Shown piece by piece: positions 1 through 8,979 of a stretch of DNA of 64,000 bases (its first letter is position 1; every line of letters begins with the position of its first letter). The position numbers and the translations under genes are program-made. The notes under the pieces were generated by a model. The model was given only the letters and a program-made list of their open reading frames with translations. It did not search any database and had not been told where the DNA came from. Source of the DNA: CAYPXJ01 sp964414595 (GTDB taxonomy: Bacteria > Pseudomonadota > Alphaproteobacteria > Rickettsiales > CAIJLX01); assembly GCA_964414595.1 (NCBI GenBank), contig CAYPXJ010000003.1:12620-76619 (forward strand), in the 5' to 3' direction.

Positions 1-951
1 CCGCGCCGCCGCATCCAAATTCCCGCCGGAAAGTATCACCACCACCCGCTTCGGCGCATGCTGTTCTTTGAGCCATTTTACCGCCGCGACCATCGCCACC
101 GCGCAGGTCGGCTCCACCGGCGTTTTCAGCATATGGGTAAGCCATTGAGTCCAATATATAATCTCTTTTTCCTCGGCCTCGTAAAAGCCGGAAAGCTGCT
201 TCAAATGCGCAAAAGTCCGCGGCGCAATGGCCAGCGTCCGCGCCCCGTCGGCGATGGTTTTTGGCGTATCCGGCAGCCGTACAATCTGCCCTTTTTCCAG
301 CGATTGATGCGCATCATTGGCCAGTGCCGGCTCCGCGCCAATCACCTTTACCTCGGGCGCCAGATATTGCGTCGCCAGCCACGAACCGGAGAGCAAACCA
401 CCCCCGCCGCACGCCGCAAAAACCGCGTCTGGCAGCTCCGCCTGCAAATCATTCAGCGCCTCAAAACACGCCGTGCCCTGCCCCGCAATCACCGTCTCGT
501 CGTCGTACGGATGCACCAGATGCGCCCCCGCCGCCACCGCCTCGGCCACCGCCGCTTCCGCCTGCTGGCGCGTATCGGTCAGCACCACTTCCGCACCGTA
601 TCCGCGCGTCGCCTGCTGCTTCACGGCCGAGACAAATCGCGGCATAAAAATTTTCGCCTTGATGCCGAGATACTGCGCCGCGTACGCCACCGCCTGCGCA
701 TGATTTCCGGAGCTGAACGCCACCACCTGATCAGGCAGCGCGCCTTGTTCTTTCGCGGCGATCATCGCATTGAGTGCGCCGCGCAATTTGAACGCGCCGA
801 CCTTCTGAAAACTTTCCGCTTTGAAAAGAAGATGATGCCCGAGCCAGCGATCGAGCAGCGAGGAATTGAGCAGCGGCGTATGATGAATATGCGGCTGCAA
901 ACGCTCATGCGCTTCCGCCACCGCTTCGGGTGCAATTAATACACTATCCAC
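1..951 (-). CDS. threonine/serine dehydratase (PLP fold type II), C-terminus beyond window
   Basis: Pyridoxal-phosphate enzyme of the threonine ammonia-lyase / serine racemase group, which deaminates L-threonine or L-serine to a 2-oxo acid. The translation shows the PLP-lysine context FQKVGAFKLRGA, then SSGNHAQAVA, which binds the PLP-substrate carboxylate, a glycine-rich phosphate loop CGGGGLL, and near the window edge LSGGN. About 310 residues are visible and the stop lies before position 1. No C-terminal ACT domain can be seen, but the gene is cut there, so biosynthetic and catabolic forms cannot be told apart. I chose GTG at 951 because AAAGGA lies 7 nt upstream; ATG codons at 972 and 975 are in frame but lack a ribosome binding site. 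Confidence 0.85.
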   Translation of the reverse strand, partial: MDSVLIAPEAVAEAHERLQPHIHHTPLLNSSLLDRWLGHHLLFKAESFQKVGAFKLRGALNAMIAAKEQGALPDQVVAFSSGNHAQAVAYAAQYLGIKAKIFMPRFVSAVKQQATRGYGAEVVLTDTRQQAEAAVAEAVAAGAHLVHPYDDETVIAGQGTACFEALNDLQAELPDAVFAACGGGGLLSGSWLATQYLAPEVKVIGAEPALANDAHQSLEKGQIVRLPDTPKTIADGARTLAIAPRTFAHLKQLSGFYEAEEKEIIYWTQWLTHMLKTPVEPTCAVAMVAAVKWLKEQHAPKRVVVILSGGNLDAAAR

Positions 952-1029
952 AATTTTTTCCTTTAGCGACATCATGTAACCGTATTTATATGTGACAATT
1001 TATAGGAATGCACGCCCGCCGCAAAAAAA

Positions 1030-1449
1030 TTACACCGCGAAAATCTGGCTGGGGTCTTTGAAAGATTTAAATTCCAGTGCATTACCGGACGGGTCGAAGA
1101 AAAACATCGTTGCCTGCTCGCCCACTTCGCCTTTGAAACGGATATAAGGCGCAATCACGAATGCCGTATTCGCCGCCTTTAATGTATCCGCCAATCGATG
1201 CCACTGATTCCATTCCAGCACCGCGCCGAAATGCCGCACCGGCACGTTTTTTCCATCGACTTCGTTGGTACGCGCGTTGGAAAGCTCCTCCGGTTTCACA
1301 TGGCAGGAAAGCTGATGGCCGAAAAAATTAAAATCAACCCAGGTTGGCGCGCTGCGGCCTTCGGTACAGCCGAGCAGATTTTTATAAAACGCGCGCGTTT
1401 CATCCAAGTCGCGCACCGGAATGGCGATATGGAAAGGCGGAATATTCAC
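1030..1449 (-). CDS. VOC (glyoxalase/bleomycin-resistance fold) family protein
   Basis: A 139-residue protein with the paired beta-alpha-beta-beta-beta modules of the vicinal oxygen chelate superfamily. The N-terminus reads [22 protein letters not shown], and the C-terminal module ends in [14 protein letters not shown], whose Glu is normally a metal ligand together with His-7 or His-8. Substrate cannot be told from sequence; relatives include dioxygenases and small-molecule resistance proteins. The GTG start shares its first base with the TAG stop of the upstream permease gene (TAGTG), so the two are likely translationally coupled. Confident in family, not in function. Confidence 0.85.
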   Translation of the reverse strand: MNIPPFHIAIPVRDLDETRAFYKNLLGCTEGRSAPTWVDFNFFGHQLSCHVKPEELSNARTNEVDGKNVPVRHFGAVLEWNQWHRLADTLKAANTAFVIAPYIRFKGEVGEQATMFFFDPSGNALEFKSFKDPSQIFAV

Positions 1450-2558
1450 TAACTTTTCGCTTTCTCGAAATCGATGCGCGGGTCCACAAGCACATACATC
1501 ATATCGCCGACAAGGTTCAAAATTAACCCGAGCAAGGTGAAGAAAAACAGCGTGCCGAACATCACCGGGTAATCACGATTGATCGCGGATTCAAACCCAA
1601 GCAACCCGAGCCCATCGAGCGAAAAAATCACTTCAATCAGCAGCGCGCCGGTAAATAAAATACTGATAAACGCCGCCGGAAAACCCGCGATGATAATCAG
1701 CATCGCATTGCGAAACACATGGCCGTAGAGAATGCGTTTTTCCGTGCAGCCTTTTGCGCGCGCCGTGAGCACATATTGCTTGCCGATTTCCTCAATAAAG
1801 GAATTTTTGCACAGCATGGTCAGCCCCGCAAACCCACCAATCACCATCGCGATCACCGGCAGCGCCATGTGCCAAAGATAATCGAGAATCTGCATATACC
1901 ACGGTAAATCCGCCCAATTTTCTGAGACGATTCCGCGCAGCGGAAATATTGTCAGAAAACTTCCGCCCGCGAACAACACCACGAGCAAAAGCGCGAAAAG
2001 GAAACTTGGGATCGCATAACCAATCACGACGATAAACGAGGTTGATACATCGAATTTGCTGCCGTCCGTCACTGCCTTTTTAATACCGAGCGGAATCGAA
2101 ATCAGATAGACAAGCAGCGTTGTCCACAGCCCCAGCGAAATCGATACCGGCAATTTTTCCAGTACCAGATCCACCACGCGCGCGGAGCGGTAAAAACTCT
2201 CGCCGAAATCAAACGTCGCGTAATTGCCCATCATGATCCAAAACCGCTGCCACAGCGATTTGTCAAACCCGTACATTTTTTCAATTTCCGTTACCAGCGC
2301 CGGGTCAAGCCCCTGCGCGCCGCGGTATTTACTATGGCTATCACCGCCGTAATTAGCTGGCTTTACCGCACCCTGCGCGAGCTCGCCGCCGTTGCTGGTA
2401 AAACGCTCCGTCGCTTCCACACCCGTGCCGCTGATTTTCGCAATCATCTGCTCCACCGGCCCGCCGGGCGCAGCCTGCACGATGAGGAAATTGAGCACCA
2501 TGATGCCGAACAAAGTCGGAATCATCAGCAAGAGTCGTTTCAGGATATAGGTAGCCAT
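1449..2558 (-). CDS. yejB: ABC transporter permease, YejB-like (oligopeptide/microcin C type)
   Basis: Inner-membrane permease of an oligopeptide-type ABC importer. At 369 residues it matches YejB in length and has the family start [19 protein letters not shown], a long periplasmic insertion (about residues 35-115), then five further membrane segments. The EAA-type cytoplasmic loop is seen at about residues 255-285 ([22 protein letters not shown]). In other proteobacteria yejB sits between yejA and yejEF. Here no other subunit is adjacent: a VOC gene follows with a one-base overlap, and the only binding protein of this type is about 48 kb away (49650-51872). Confidence 0.88.
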   Translation of the reverse strand: MATYILKRLLLMIPTLFGIMVLNFLIVQAAPGGPVEQMIAKISGTGVEATERFTSNGGELAQGAVKPANYGGDSHSKYRGAQGLDPALVTEIEKMYGFDKSLWQRFWIMMGNYATFDFGESFYRSARVVDLVLEKLPVSISLGLWTTLLVYLISIPLGIKKAVTDGSKFDVSTSFIVVIGYAIPSFLFALLLVVLFAGGSFLTIFPLRGIVSENWADLPWYMQILDYLWHMALPVIAMVIGGFAGLTMLCKNSFIEEIGKQYVLTARAKGCTEKRILYGHVFRNAMLIIIAGFPAAFISILFTGALLIEVIFSLDGLGLLGFESAINRDYPVMFGTLFFFTLLGLILNLVGDMMYVLVDPRIDFEKAKS

Positions 2559-2684
2559 GACGCTACTCTTCTATCACGAGCAAAGGGTGGCGAGCAACGA
2601 GCAACTATAGGCCTGTACTAAACAGGCCGTAGCGCGACGGAGCGCCGCGCCCCCTCTTGGACGCAAAGCATGGCGCGTCACGCA

Positions 2685-3938
2685 TCAAGCGTTATACACC
2701 TTCGTGTTCAGTGTCTTTTCGGTTTTATCGACAATCAGCGTAATCGCGCAGTCGCCGGTGATATTCACCGTCGTACGCACCATGTCGAGAATCCGGTCAA
2801 CGCCCAGGATAAGGCCGATACCTTCCACCGGCAGGCCCACCGAATGCAGCACCATGCCCATGAAAATAATCGAGCCGCTTGGAATCCCCGCCGCGCCAAT
2901 CGAGCCGAGCGTACAGGTGATAATCAGCACGATATAATCATGCATATCGAGCGTCACGCCGAACACCTGCGCAAAGAACACCGCGCAGATACCGAGATAA
3001 ATCGCCGTACCATCCATATTGATGGAAGCGCCGAGCGGCAGCAGGAAATTCGCGCTGCCTTCGGAAACGCCGAGCTTCTCCTGCACTTCGCGCATCGCGG
3101 TCGTCAGCGTCGCTTTGCTCGAGCTGGTAGAGAACGCCATCAGCTGGGTGGTGAAAATTTTGCGGTAAAATGGCATTGGATTCAGGCGCGCAAACACCAG
3201 AATAAACACGCCAAAAATAATGTACTGCACCACGCAGGCGGCAAGCAGCGTCACCACGAGCCAAGCCAGTGTTTTCACCACTTCAAGTCCCAGCGTACCT
3301 ACCGTCCAAGCCATAAAACCAAACACAGCGATCGGCGCCAGATGCACAATCATCTCAATCATTTTGAAAGCGATGTAAGAAGATTCGCGAATCAGCACGC
3401 GCACTTTTTCCGTTTTGCTGCGCACGAGATTAATCGTAATCCCGGTGAAAATCGCGAACACCACCACTTGAATATAATGGTCATCCACCATCGCGCGAAT
3501 CGCGTTGGTCGGAATCAGTTCCAGCAAAAACTGGCCGATAGACGGCGGATTTTTTGCTGAAGATTCCGAACCCGCTGCTACGAGTGACGCCGGATCGATA
3601 TTCATTCCGATGCCCGGCTGTAAAATCGTTGCGGCCACCAAACCTAACACCACGGCGAACATGGCCGTCAACAGGTAAGAGCCAAAACCTTTCAGACCCG
3701 CGCGGCGGAAATTTTCCTGATTATCCATGCTGGTGATACCCGAAACGAGCGCGAAGAAAATCAGCGGCGTGATCATCATTTTTACCAAATTAATAAAAAT
3801 GGTGCCGAGCACTTTCAGGCTCGCCGCATCTTCACGAAGGTACCAACCTACTGCAATACCGAGCACCAAGCCAATCAAGACTTGTTGCCACAATCTTAAA
3901 CCGAAAACTTTGTACTCTTTCGTTTCAACGCCAGCCAT
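2685..3938 (-). CDS. dicarboxylate/amino acid:cation symporter (DAACS family)
   Basis: Secondary transporter of the GltP/DctA family, importing C4-dicarboxylates or glutamate/aspartate with H+ or Na+. Visible hallmarks: early helices with VGWYLREDAASLKVLGTIF and KMMITPLIFFALVSGI; the serine-rich re-entrant loop AFSTSSSKATLTTAM (hairpin 1); the helix 7 segment GASINMDGTAIY; hairpin 2 with GAAGIPSGSIIF; and helix 8 with ILGVDRILDMVRTTVNITGDC, which carries the substrate-binding Asp, Arg and Asn. The 417-residue length is typical. I place the start at ATG 3938 because GGGAGAG lies just upstream; an ATG four codons earlier lacks such a site. Substrate is not decided. Confidence 0.92.
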   Translation of the reverse strand: MAGVETKEYKVFGLRLWQQVLIGLVLGIAVGWYLREDAASLKVLGTIFINLVKMMITPLIFFALVSGITSMDNQENFRRAGLKGFGSYLLTAMFAVVLGLVAATILQPGIGMNIDPASLVAAGSESSAKNPPSIGQFLLELIPTNAIRAMVDDHYIQVVVFAIFTGITINLVRSKTEKVRVLIRESSYIAFKMIEMIVHLAPIAVFGFMAWTVGTLGLEVVKTLAWLVVTLLAACVVQYIIFGVFILVFARLNPMPFYRKIFTTQLMAFSTSSSKATLTTAMREVQEKLGVSEGSANFLLPLGASINMDGTAIYLGICAVFFAQVFGVTLDMHDYIVLIITCTLGSIGAAGIPSGSIIFMGMVLHSVGLPVEGIGLILGVDRILDMVRTTVNITGDCAITLIVDKTEKTLNTKVYNA

Positions 3939-4034
3939 AAACTCTCCCATGGTTTGAAAAAAATTGGCGGCAATCTAAACCAGCGAGCCGCCGCTGGCAA
4001 CCCGTAACTTACGCCGCAGTGCAAAATAATAAAA

Positions 4035-4589
4035 TCAGACGAGGCGCGTTCCCGCGTCTTTATCGCTTAAAACGGGATATTCGCGCGGTGTAAAAAGTTG
4101 GTAATGCCACCATTCATTACGGTAAAAATCCCAATCCGCGGTGGTCATAATGCCCATGAGTAGCAGCCGATTCGCCTGTGCTTTTTTGGAAACAGTGAAA
4201 ACGCCGTGATGCGATTTCGGCGAAAATTCATCAAACCCCGTGCCCATATCGAGTTCGCTACCCTTCGTATCCAAGAGCGTGAGATCGATCGCCACACCAC
4301 GGCAATGCGGCACGCTGCCTGTTTCCGGGTTCGATAAAAATTCTGGATCCGGCGTGTGATTCCACAGCGCCTGCTGAATTTCGAGCGGCCGGTACGCGTC
4401 AAAAATTTTAAATCGCAAGCCTTGCGCTTTGGCGATCGCGATCGCCGTTTTTAATTTCTCCGCCGCTACCGGGTGCAGATACGCCTCCGCCTTTTTATAA
4501 AGCGGTTTGCCGGTGATATTATCATTCGTCGCATAGCGAATATCCAACTCCACGTCGAATTCCGCTTCGGTAATTTTGACAAGTTTCAT
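4035..4589 (-). CDS. D-alanyl-D-alanine dipeptidase (VanX/DdpX family)
   Basis: Zinc M15D peptidase that hydrolyses D-Ala-D-Ala, used for peptidoglycan dipeptide recycling or catabolism rather than vancomycin resistance in Gram-negatives. The 184 residues include FDAYRPLEIQQALW (catalytic Arg), the Zn ligands in SVPHCRGVAIDLTLLD (His and Asp), and NEWWHYQLF (catalytic Glu and third ligand His). There is no signal peptide, so it is probably cytoplasmic like VanX. ATG 4589 is preferred because a longer reading would run over the divergent ArsC-like gene. Only 21 bp separate the two start codons. Confidence 0.9.
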   Translation of the reverse strand: MKLVKITEAEFDVELDIRYATNDNITGKPLYKKAEAYLHPVAAEKLKTAIAIAKAQGLRFKIFDAYRPLEIQQALWNHTPDPEFLSNPETGSVPHCRGVAIDLTLLDTKGSELDMGTGFDEFSPKSHHGVFTVSKKAQANRLLLMGIMTTADWDFYRNEWWHYQLFTPREYPVLSDKDAGTRLV

Positions 4590-4610
4590 AGGCCTAAATA
4601 TAGTGTGCGC

Positions 4611-4964
4611 ATGGCAAAAATCACGATGTATTTCAATCCCGGCTGCAAAACCTGCCAGAATGCGCGCGCACTTTTGGAAGATCACGATGCCGAAATCGAA
4701 ATTATTCCTTACATGGATACGCCGCCGACCACGGAAGAGCTGCTCATTATCTTAAATAAACTCGGCCTCGACGATCCGCGCGCGATTTTGCGCACCCAAT
4801 CGCCGGATTACGAAAAGAGCGGCGCGGCGAATCCGAAACTCACCAAAGAACAGCTTATTAAACTCATGGTGAAGTACCCGTCGCTCATCGCCCGCCCTAT
4901 TATCGTGAAGGGCAATAAGGCGATTCTTGGCCGCCCGGCGGAAAAAGTGCTAGAAATCCTCTAA
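4611..4964 (+). CDS. ArsC/YfgD-family reductase-like protein
   Basis: A 117-residue thioredoxin-fold protein of the glutaredoxin-dependent arsenate reductase family. The N-terminal active-site loop is FNPGCKTCQNAR, giving a C-x2-C pair where classical ArsC has C-x-x-S/T-R. The conserved RPI...GRPAEKVLEIL C-terminus is present. Because the residues that bind the oxyanion differ, arsenate reduction is uncertain; it may be a YfgD-type protein with a different thiol role. No ars regulator or pump lies nearby. It is divergent from the dipeptidase gene. Confidence 0.82.
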   Translation: MAKITMYFNPGCKTCQNARALLEDHDAEIEIIPYMDTPPTTEELLIILNKLGLDDPRAILRTQSPDYEKSGAANPKLTKEQLIKLMVKYPSLIARPIIVKGNKAILGRPAEKVLEIL

Positions 4965-4996
4965 CCCATTGATTTTAAGCGATATAAATCACCGTC

Positions 4997-5025
4997 TGTC
5001 ATAAAATTGTCATATTTCTTTGCTA
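4997..5025 (+). promoter_or_regulatory. tandem TGTCA motif with GCTA element
   Basis: Two TGTCA boxes start at 4997 and 5008 (11 bp apart), followed by a GCTA at 5022, upstream of the gene at 5059. The same arrangement is found before the genes starting at 11879 (minus), 14673 and 43794. I read it as a shared promoter or operator. Which part is a -35 element and which an operator is not clear. Confidence 0.5.
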
Positions 5026-5058
5026 CCCTGATCTCAAGAGAAGAAAAGGGAGTGAGAT

Positions 5059-5862
5059 ATGCACCAGCCAAGTCAGGCCGTAAAAGAATTTTTAACCGCC
5101 ATTGCGACCCAGTCGGAAAGCTCTAGTTTTGGCGAAACGCTTAAGAGCGCCACCGTTGGCTCCATTCAACCCAAAGGCCTTGGCTCCGCTTTCACACAGG
5201 CACTACAGTATTTCTCCGGCAAACTTTTTGCGGGTGATATGGTTGCTAAATTTGATGGCATGAATGCTTCAGAAGCGTCGCTTTTTCTAAAATTCATGTT
5301 GGAAGAAGTGAGTATTGCGCTGCCCGAAGATGGTATCACGAATATCAAACGAGACGCTTCGGATAGGACGCGCCCCATTTCCTGGCATCTTGATCCGATT
5401 AAGGCGGCAGATTTTTTAAAAGCGTTTGAAAAATTAACCGCAGAAATCAATCGCGGTGATTTGGCAAAAGATTTGCCAACCATATCCGATGCGATTGGCC
5501 GCGCGCATCCTTCGCGCCTTAAGGGCTTGAGTGTGGAATTATTGTTGGAAGATGTAACAGAATTCTTACGCGGTGAAAAACCCGCGTTAGGTGCGATCAT
5601 GGTGGTGCGCATGAGTGTAGAAAATAAAGAGAAGCTTCTGAAGGGCACCAGCATCACCCAAATATCCGACATAGAAGCGCGTCCGGAAAGAATGACGCAA
5701 GACGCCTGGGTAACCTGGAAAGACCTCTGCCCAAGAGAAACCGAAAAATTTGAAATTGCACCCAACCACCCGGATTGGGACAAAGTGATCGACAATATCA
5801 AAGCGCTCGTTGTCGAATATCGTCGTGATGCTCAGAAGAAGCCTGGCCCACGCAACCGTTAG
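5059..5862 (+). CDS. uncharacterised protein, 267 aa
   Basis: I do not recognise this family. The product is soluble with no signal peptide or membrane segment, is predicted mainly helical, and ends in a basic tail (YRRDAQKKPGPRNR). The ribosome site is strong (AAGGGAGTGAG before ATG). A tandem TGTCA motif lies about 50 bp upstream, shared with three other uncharacterised genes in this window. The next gene (TIKI-like, 5877) follows after 14 bp on the same strand, so the pair is probably one operon. Codon use and base composition do not obviously differ from the neighbours. Confidence 0.8.
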   Translation: MHQPSQAVKEFLTAIATQSESSSFGETLKSATVGSIQPKGLGSAFTQALQYFSGKLFAGDMVAKFDGMNASEASLFLKFMLEEVSIALPEDGITNIKRDASDRTRPISWHLDPIKAADFLKAFEKLTAEINRGDLAKDLPTISDAIGRAHPSRLKGLSVELLLEDVTEFLRGEKPALGAIMVVRMSVENKEKLLKGTSITQISDIEARPERMTQDAWVTWKDLCPRETEKFEIAPNHPDWDKVIDNIKALVVEYRRDAQKKPGPRNR

Positions 5863-5876
5863 TCTAAAGGAAATTT

Positions 5877-7193
5877 ATGGTGGAAGAAAATTCCTTGCAA
5901 AACACATCCCTTCAAAAACCTCGCGCACCGTGGTGGAAGCGTTATATGCTCGCGCTGGGTATCGGCGTTGCCGGCGCCGGTTATGCCGTCAAAGAAACAG
6001 GCGAATATGCGTATGGAGAATATAACGCCGCGCGCTTAGTCGCGCAGGATAAAGCAAGCGAACCTACCTTCGTCGATGAGGTTCTAAAAAAATATATCGC
6101 CGAGGGTAAAACGACTTTTTATTTCGGCGATGGCCGCCACGGCGACCCGGAAATCATTAAATTCATGCGTGAGCAAGTGATTCCTGCCTTAGTACGCGTC
6201 AGCGGCGATAGACCGCTCATCGGTTTTCAGGAGCTGGAAAAAGCACAGGAATATCAACTAAATAATCGCCCGCGGTTTTTGTTTAAGGATGAGGGCAATC
6301 ACCTTATTTTTTTAGACATGCGCGATCGTCATATTCCCATTTACCCCATCGATGTGCCTTTTGAAGAGGAAGTGGAATTTCGTGAACTGGATCAAGAAAT
6401 CAATCATCGCACGGGCAAAATCGAAAACTACCAGCAAAAATACAAGCGCTGGGAAGAATTAATGGAGCGACGCATAGCAACTTCCAACGATGCTTGGGTC
6501 GCCTGTATTAAAGAACATGCCAAGCCCGGTGCGATTATGTTTGTGTATGCGGGCAATGGTCACGCGATGCACAAATCCGATGTTGATGAAGCAATCAACG
6601 CAGTAAATATTAATATCATCCCAAACTGGGATAGAGAAGATCCGCATTACCACCATATGCCGCTTGATCAATCCCGTTTCAAACATAAAGAGGTATACCG
6701 CGATTCGGATCATCTGTTCCTTGTGCCGGATCAGAAATCCATCCAATACAAAATGACCTGCCTGCAAACGATTAAAAACCATTCGCGCGCGAATATGGAT
6801 GACATCGCATTATTGCTGAATGACGTGGTCACGCCCTCCATGCAATTACTGATCAATCGCCAGCAAGGCATTACCCCCAAACCGCAGCTTGATATTCTGA
6901 TGAAGCATTATGGCCGCGAAATTGCGCCGCTTATTGCAGAAATGAAGCTGGCAAAAGACTCCGGCATTGTGCTGAACGCACCTCAGCTCTCTCTCGTGCG
7001 AGAAAAAATTAGCACATTGCAGCAAAAAGTGACGAATACATTAACCGAAGAAGAGCGCCGCGAAAGCGTGAGCTTCTCGGTCGTCGATGAGGCCTGCAAA
7101 GCGATGATGAATAATCTCGATCAACTCATCCATCCCGAAAATAAAACACAAAACCTGCAACAACTGCGCAACAGCAATTCGATCGCGCGCTAA
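5877..7193 (+). CDS. membrane-anchored TIKI/ChaN/TraB-like protein, 438 aa
   Basis: Begins with a basic segment and one hydrophobic anchor (about residues 22-40, LALGIGVAGAGYAV). The next 200 residues carry a pattern like the TIKI superfamily (TraB/GumN, ChaN): YFGDGRHGDPEII (G-x-x-H...E) near residue 80, FQELEKA, an Arg-containing segment RRIATSNDAWV, and MFVYAGNGHAMHKSDV (G-x-x-H) near residue 220. Those His and acidic residues bind metal or heme in characterised members. The C-terminal 180 residues are helical and unassigned. Start supported by AAAGGA 5 nt before ATG. It follows the uncharacterised gene at 5059 by 14 bp. The superfamily call is from motif reading only. Confidence 0.6.
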   Translation: MVEENSLQNTSLQKPRAPWWKRYMLALGIGVAGAGYAVKETGEYAYGEYNAARLVAQDKASEPTFVDEVLKKYIAEGKTTFYFGDGRHGDPEIIKFMREQVIPALVRVSGDRPLIGFQELEKAQEYQLNNRPRFLFKDEGNHLIFLDMRDRHIPIYPIDVPFEEEVEFRELDQEINHRTGKIENYQQKYKRWEELMERRIATSNDAWVACIKEHAKPGAIMFVYAGNGHAMHKSDVDEAINAVNINIIPNWDREDPHYHHMPLDQSRFKHKEVYRDSDHLFLVPDQKSIQYKMTCLQTIKNHSRANMDDIALLLNDVVTPSMQLLINRQQGITPKPQLDILMKHYGREIAPLIAEMKLAKDSGIVLNAPQLSLVREKISTLQQKVTNTLTEEERRESVSFSVVDEACKAMMNNLDQLIHPENKTQNLQQLRNSNSIAR

Positions 7194-7221
7194 CGTTTTC
7201 CATCAGGTTTAAGCAGTATAC

Positions 7222-7345
7222 AAAAATTCGCTAGCTTGAGCCAGCCAGGCAGAAGTTTTGAGTAACGAAGCTTAAGCGTACAATTACGTACGTGAGCATC
7301 GTAACGCAAAAACTTCAATCTGGGTGGCCAAGATAGTAGAATTTT
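7222..7345. repeat. stop-abutting palindromic element, copy 1
   Basis: About 124 bp between two convergent genes. The outer arms AAAATTC...GAATTTT and CTAxCTTG...CAAGxTAG pair with each other. The core carries GCGTAC/TTACGTACGTGAGCATCG as in other copies. Its right end overlaps the TAA stop of the CDF exporter gene. Confidence 0.8.
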
Positions 7346-8216
7346 ACGCCGGCTCCTGGTGAATGAAAATTTGTGCGCCGGGGATGGCGGCTTCGATAGA
7401 TTCTTCCACCTCATGCGCTACCTGATGCGCGCGTTCCAGCGTCATCGCGGGGTCGAGCTGAATATCGCATTGAATAATTTTCTGCATGCCCGATTTGCGC
7501 GTGCGGATATTATGCACCTTTTTTACATCCGCATGCTGCTGCACAATGGTCTGCACTTTTTGGCGCAGCTCTTCACCCAAATCCGTATCCATCAAATTAT
7601 CAAACGCGCGTTTGCCAATGTGCCACGCACTCCAGATAATATAAATCGCGATGGCAAAGCCAAACACGCTATCCACCCACCATAATTTATATTCGTGCAG
7701 AATCCAGAATGAGAGCAACACCCCTGCGTTTTGCAAAATATCACCTAGGTAATGCAGGGAATCCGCATGCACAATCACCGATTCGGTGCGCCGTATGGCA
7801 TAACGCTGATACATCACCAGCGCGATGGTAAGCACCAGCGAGAACGTCATGATATTCATACCCACATGCGGCGCATCCAGCTCCACCGGGTGCATCAGGC
7901 GCAGGCCGGCCTCCATGCCAATAAGCAGCGCCGAACCCATGATAAAGGCAGCCTGCGCGAGCCCGGCAATATCTTCTGCTTTGCCATGACCAAAGCGATG
8001 TTCTTCGTCGGCGGGCTTGAGCGAATAACGCAGCGCCAGAAAATTAAGGCCGGAAGCCAGCACATCCAAAAACGAATCCGTGAGCGAAGAAAGCAGCGCC
8101 ACCGAGTCCGTCATCACCCAGCCAATAACTTTTGCCACCACCAGAATAAAAGCCACCGCCAATGCGAATTTGGTCGCATGTTCGGCAAGATGGGCGTGGG
8201 AATGATTGTGTGTCAT
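7344..8216 (-). CDS. cation diffusion facilitator (Zn/Fe/Cd efflux)
   Basis: Proton-coupled metal exporter of the CDF family, FieF/YiiP type, 290 residues. Six membrane helices are readable. The metal-site motifs are in helix 2 (LTDSFLDVLAS) and helix 5 (VHADSLHYLGD), and the N-terminus is His-rich (MTHNHSHAHLAEH). The cytoplasmic C-terminal ferredoxin-like domain contains VKKVHNIRTRKSG and ends with FIHQEPA. Metal preference cannot be fixed, though HxxxD in helix 5 fits Zn(II). The stop codon lies in the arm of a repeat element. Confidence 0.9.
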   Translation of the reverse strand: MTHNHSHAHLAEHATKFALAVAFILVVAKVIGWVMTDSVALLSSLTDSFLDVLASGLNFLALRYSLKPADEEHRFGHGKAEDIAGLAQAAFIMGSALLIGMEAGLRLMHPVELDAPHVGMNIMTFSLVLTIALVMYQRYAIRRTESVIVHADSLHYLGDILQNAGVLLSFWILHEYKLWWVDSVFGFAIAIYIIWSAWHIGKRAFDNLMDTDLGEELRQKVQTIVQQHADVKKVHNIRTRKSGMQKIIQCDIQLDPAMTLERAHQVAHEVEESIEAAIPGAQIFIHQEPA

Positions 8217-8272
8217 AGGTCGTTAGTAGCACACCCAAGACCGTAGACCAACGACTAACGACTAACATTCAC

Positions 8273-8394
8273 AATTCTAACTGCGCCAGAGCAGATGCGC
8301 AGAAGTTTCGAGTAACGAAGCGTAAGCGTACACTTAGGTACGTGCGCATCGTAACACAGAAACTTCACAGCATATGCCTGGCGCAGTTAGAATT
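8273..8394. repeat. stop-abutting palindromic element, copy 2 (perfect 17-bp arms)
   Basis: Arms AATTCTAACTGCGCCAG (8273-8289) and its exact reverse complement (8378-8394) enclose a core with AGTAACGAAGCGTAAGCGTAC and GTACGTGCGCATCG. The arm sequence differs from other copies yet remains perfectly paired. The right arm contains the last sense codon and TAA stop of phhB. Confidence 0.85.
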
Positions 8395-8713
8395 GGAGCC
8401 CATTCACCTTCGCGGCACAGATAAAATCATTCTCATGCAATCCTTTGATCGCATGCGTGGTGAATAAAATCGTCACATACCCCCAGCCAAACGTAATATC
8501 GGGGTGGTGATCTTCCACTTCCGCAATCTCGCCCACTTGATTGACGAACGCGAGCGCCTCTGCAAAATTTTTGAATTTGAAACTGCGGATCAGCGCCTTG
8601 CCCTCATCCACAATATCCCAACCTTCAACAAACCCGAGATACCCCGCCGCTTGTTCAAGCGTCAGCGCCGTTTCGCCTTTACGGCAAGGCACACATTGTT
8701 TTTCTTTCAGCAT
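8387..8713 (-). CDS. phhB: 4a-hydroxytetrahydrobiopterin dehydratase (pterin-4a-carbinolamine dehydratase)
   Basis: Small PCD/DCoH enzyme that dehydrates 4a-hydroxytetrahydropterin to regenerate the pterin cofactor of aromatic amino acid hydroxylases. The 108 residues hold the active-site motif EDHHPDITFGWGYVTI with the two catalytic His, and the family C-terminus THAIKGLHENDFICAAKV. Its ATG shares a base with the TAA of the preceding small gene (TAATG). It is the last gene of a kdsB, small gene, phhB operon. The final Phe codon and stop fall within a repeat element arm. Confidence 0.93.
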   Translation of the reverse strand: MLKEKQCVPCRKGETALTLEQAAGYLGFVEGWDIVDEGKALIRSFKFKNFAEALAFVNQVGEIAEVEDHHPDITFGWGYVTILFTTHAIKGLHENDFICAAKVNGLQF

Positions 8714-8976
8714 TATTTTTTCTTTCCTTTCACCGCATGGCGTAGCGCGTCATAACAGGCTTCAATCAACTTAAGATTGGATTGTTTGCAGGCCTCTAAT
8801 TCATCATGATGATCCGCCAATATTCTTCCCAGGCATGTTACCATGTCAGCGCCCTTCACCTGCGCCCCTTTCGTATGACGAAGCTGATTCATCGTTTCTG
8901 TGGCGATCGTATTAGCCAACTTCTCATCCAGCCCATTTTTGTGCAAAGTTGCTTGAATAATCTCAGCCGGTTTCAT
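8713..8976 (-). CDS. small uncharacterised protein, 87 aa
   Basis: Not recognised. A short helical protein with a basic end (RHAVKGKKK), no signal peptide. It starts 3 bp after kdsB stops and its TAA overlaps the phhB start, so it is translated within the operon. The tight spacing on both sides is the main evidence that it is real. Confidence 0.7.
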   Translation of the reverse strand: MKPAEIIQATLHKNGLDEKLANTIATETMNQLRHTKGAQVKGADMVTCLGRILADHHDELEACKQSNLKLIEACYDALRHAVKGKKK

Positions 8977-8979
8977 GGA

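Noticed and set aside
58..939. Open plus-strand frame at the window start
   Set aside because: It mirrors the minus-strand dehydratase, which has clear PLP-enzyme motifs; the plus reading is Arg-rich nonsense.
2610..2628. Hairpin GGCCTGT/ACAGGCC between dctA-like and yejB genes as a terminator
   Set aside because: Seven-bp stem but no T-run on either strand.
8245..8270. ACGACTA tandem units, also near 52580
   Set aside because: Two or three short units only, no consistent spacing or context; likely chance or minor slippage.
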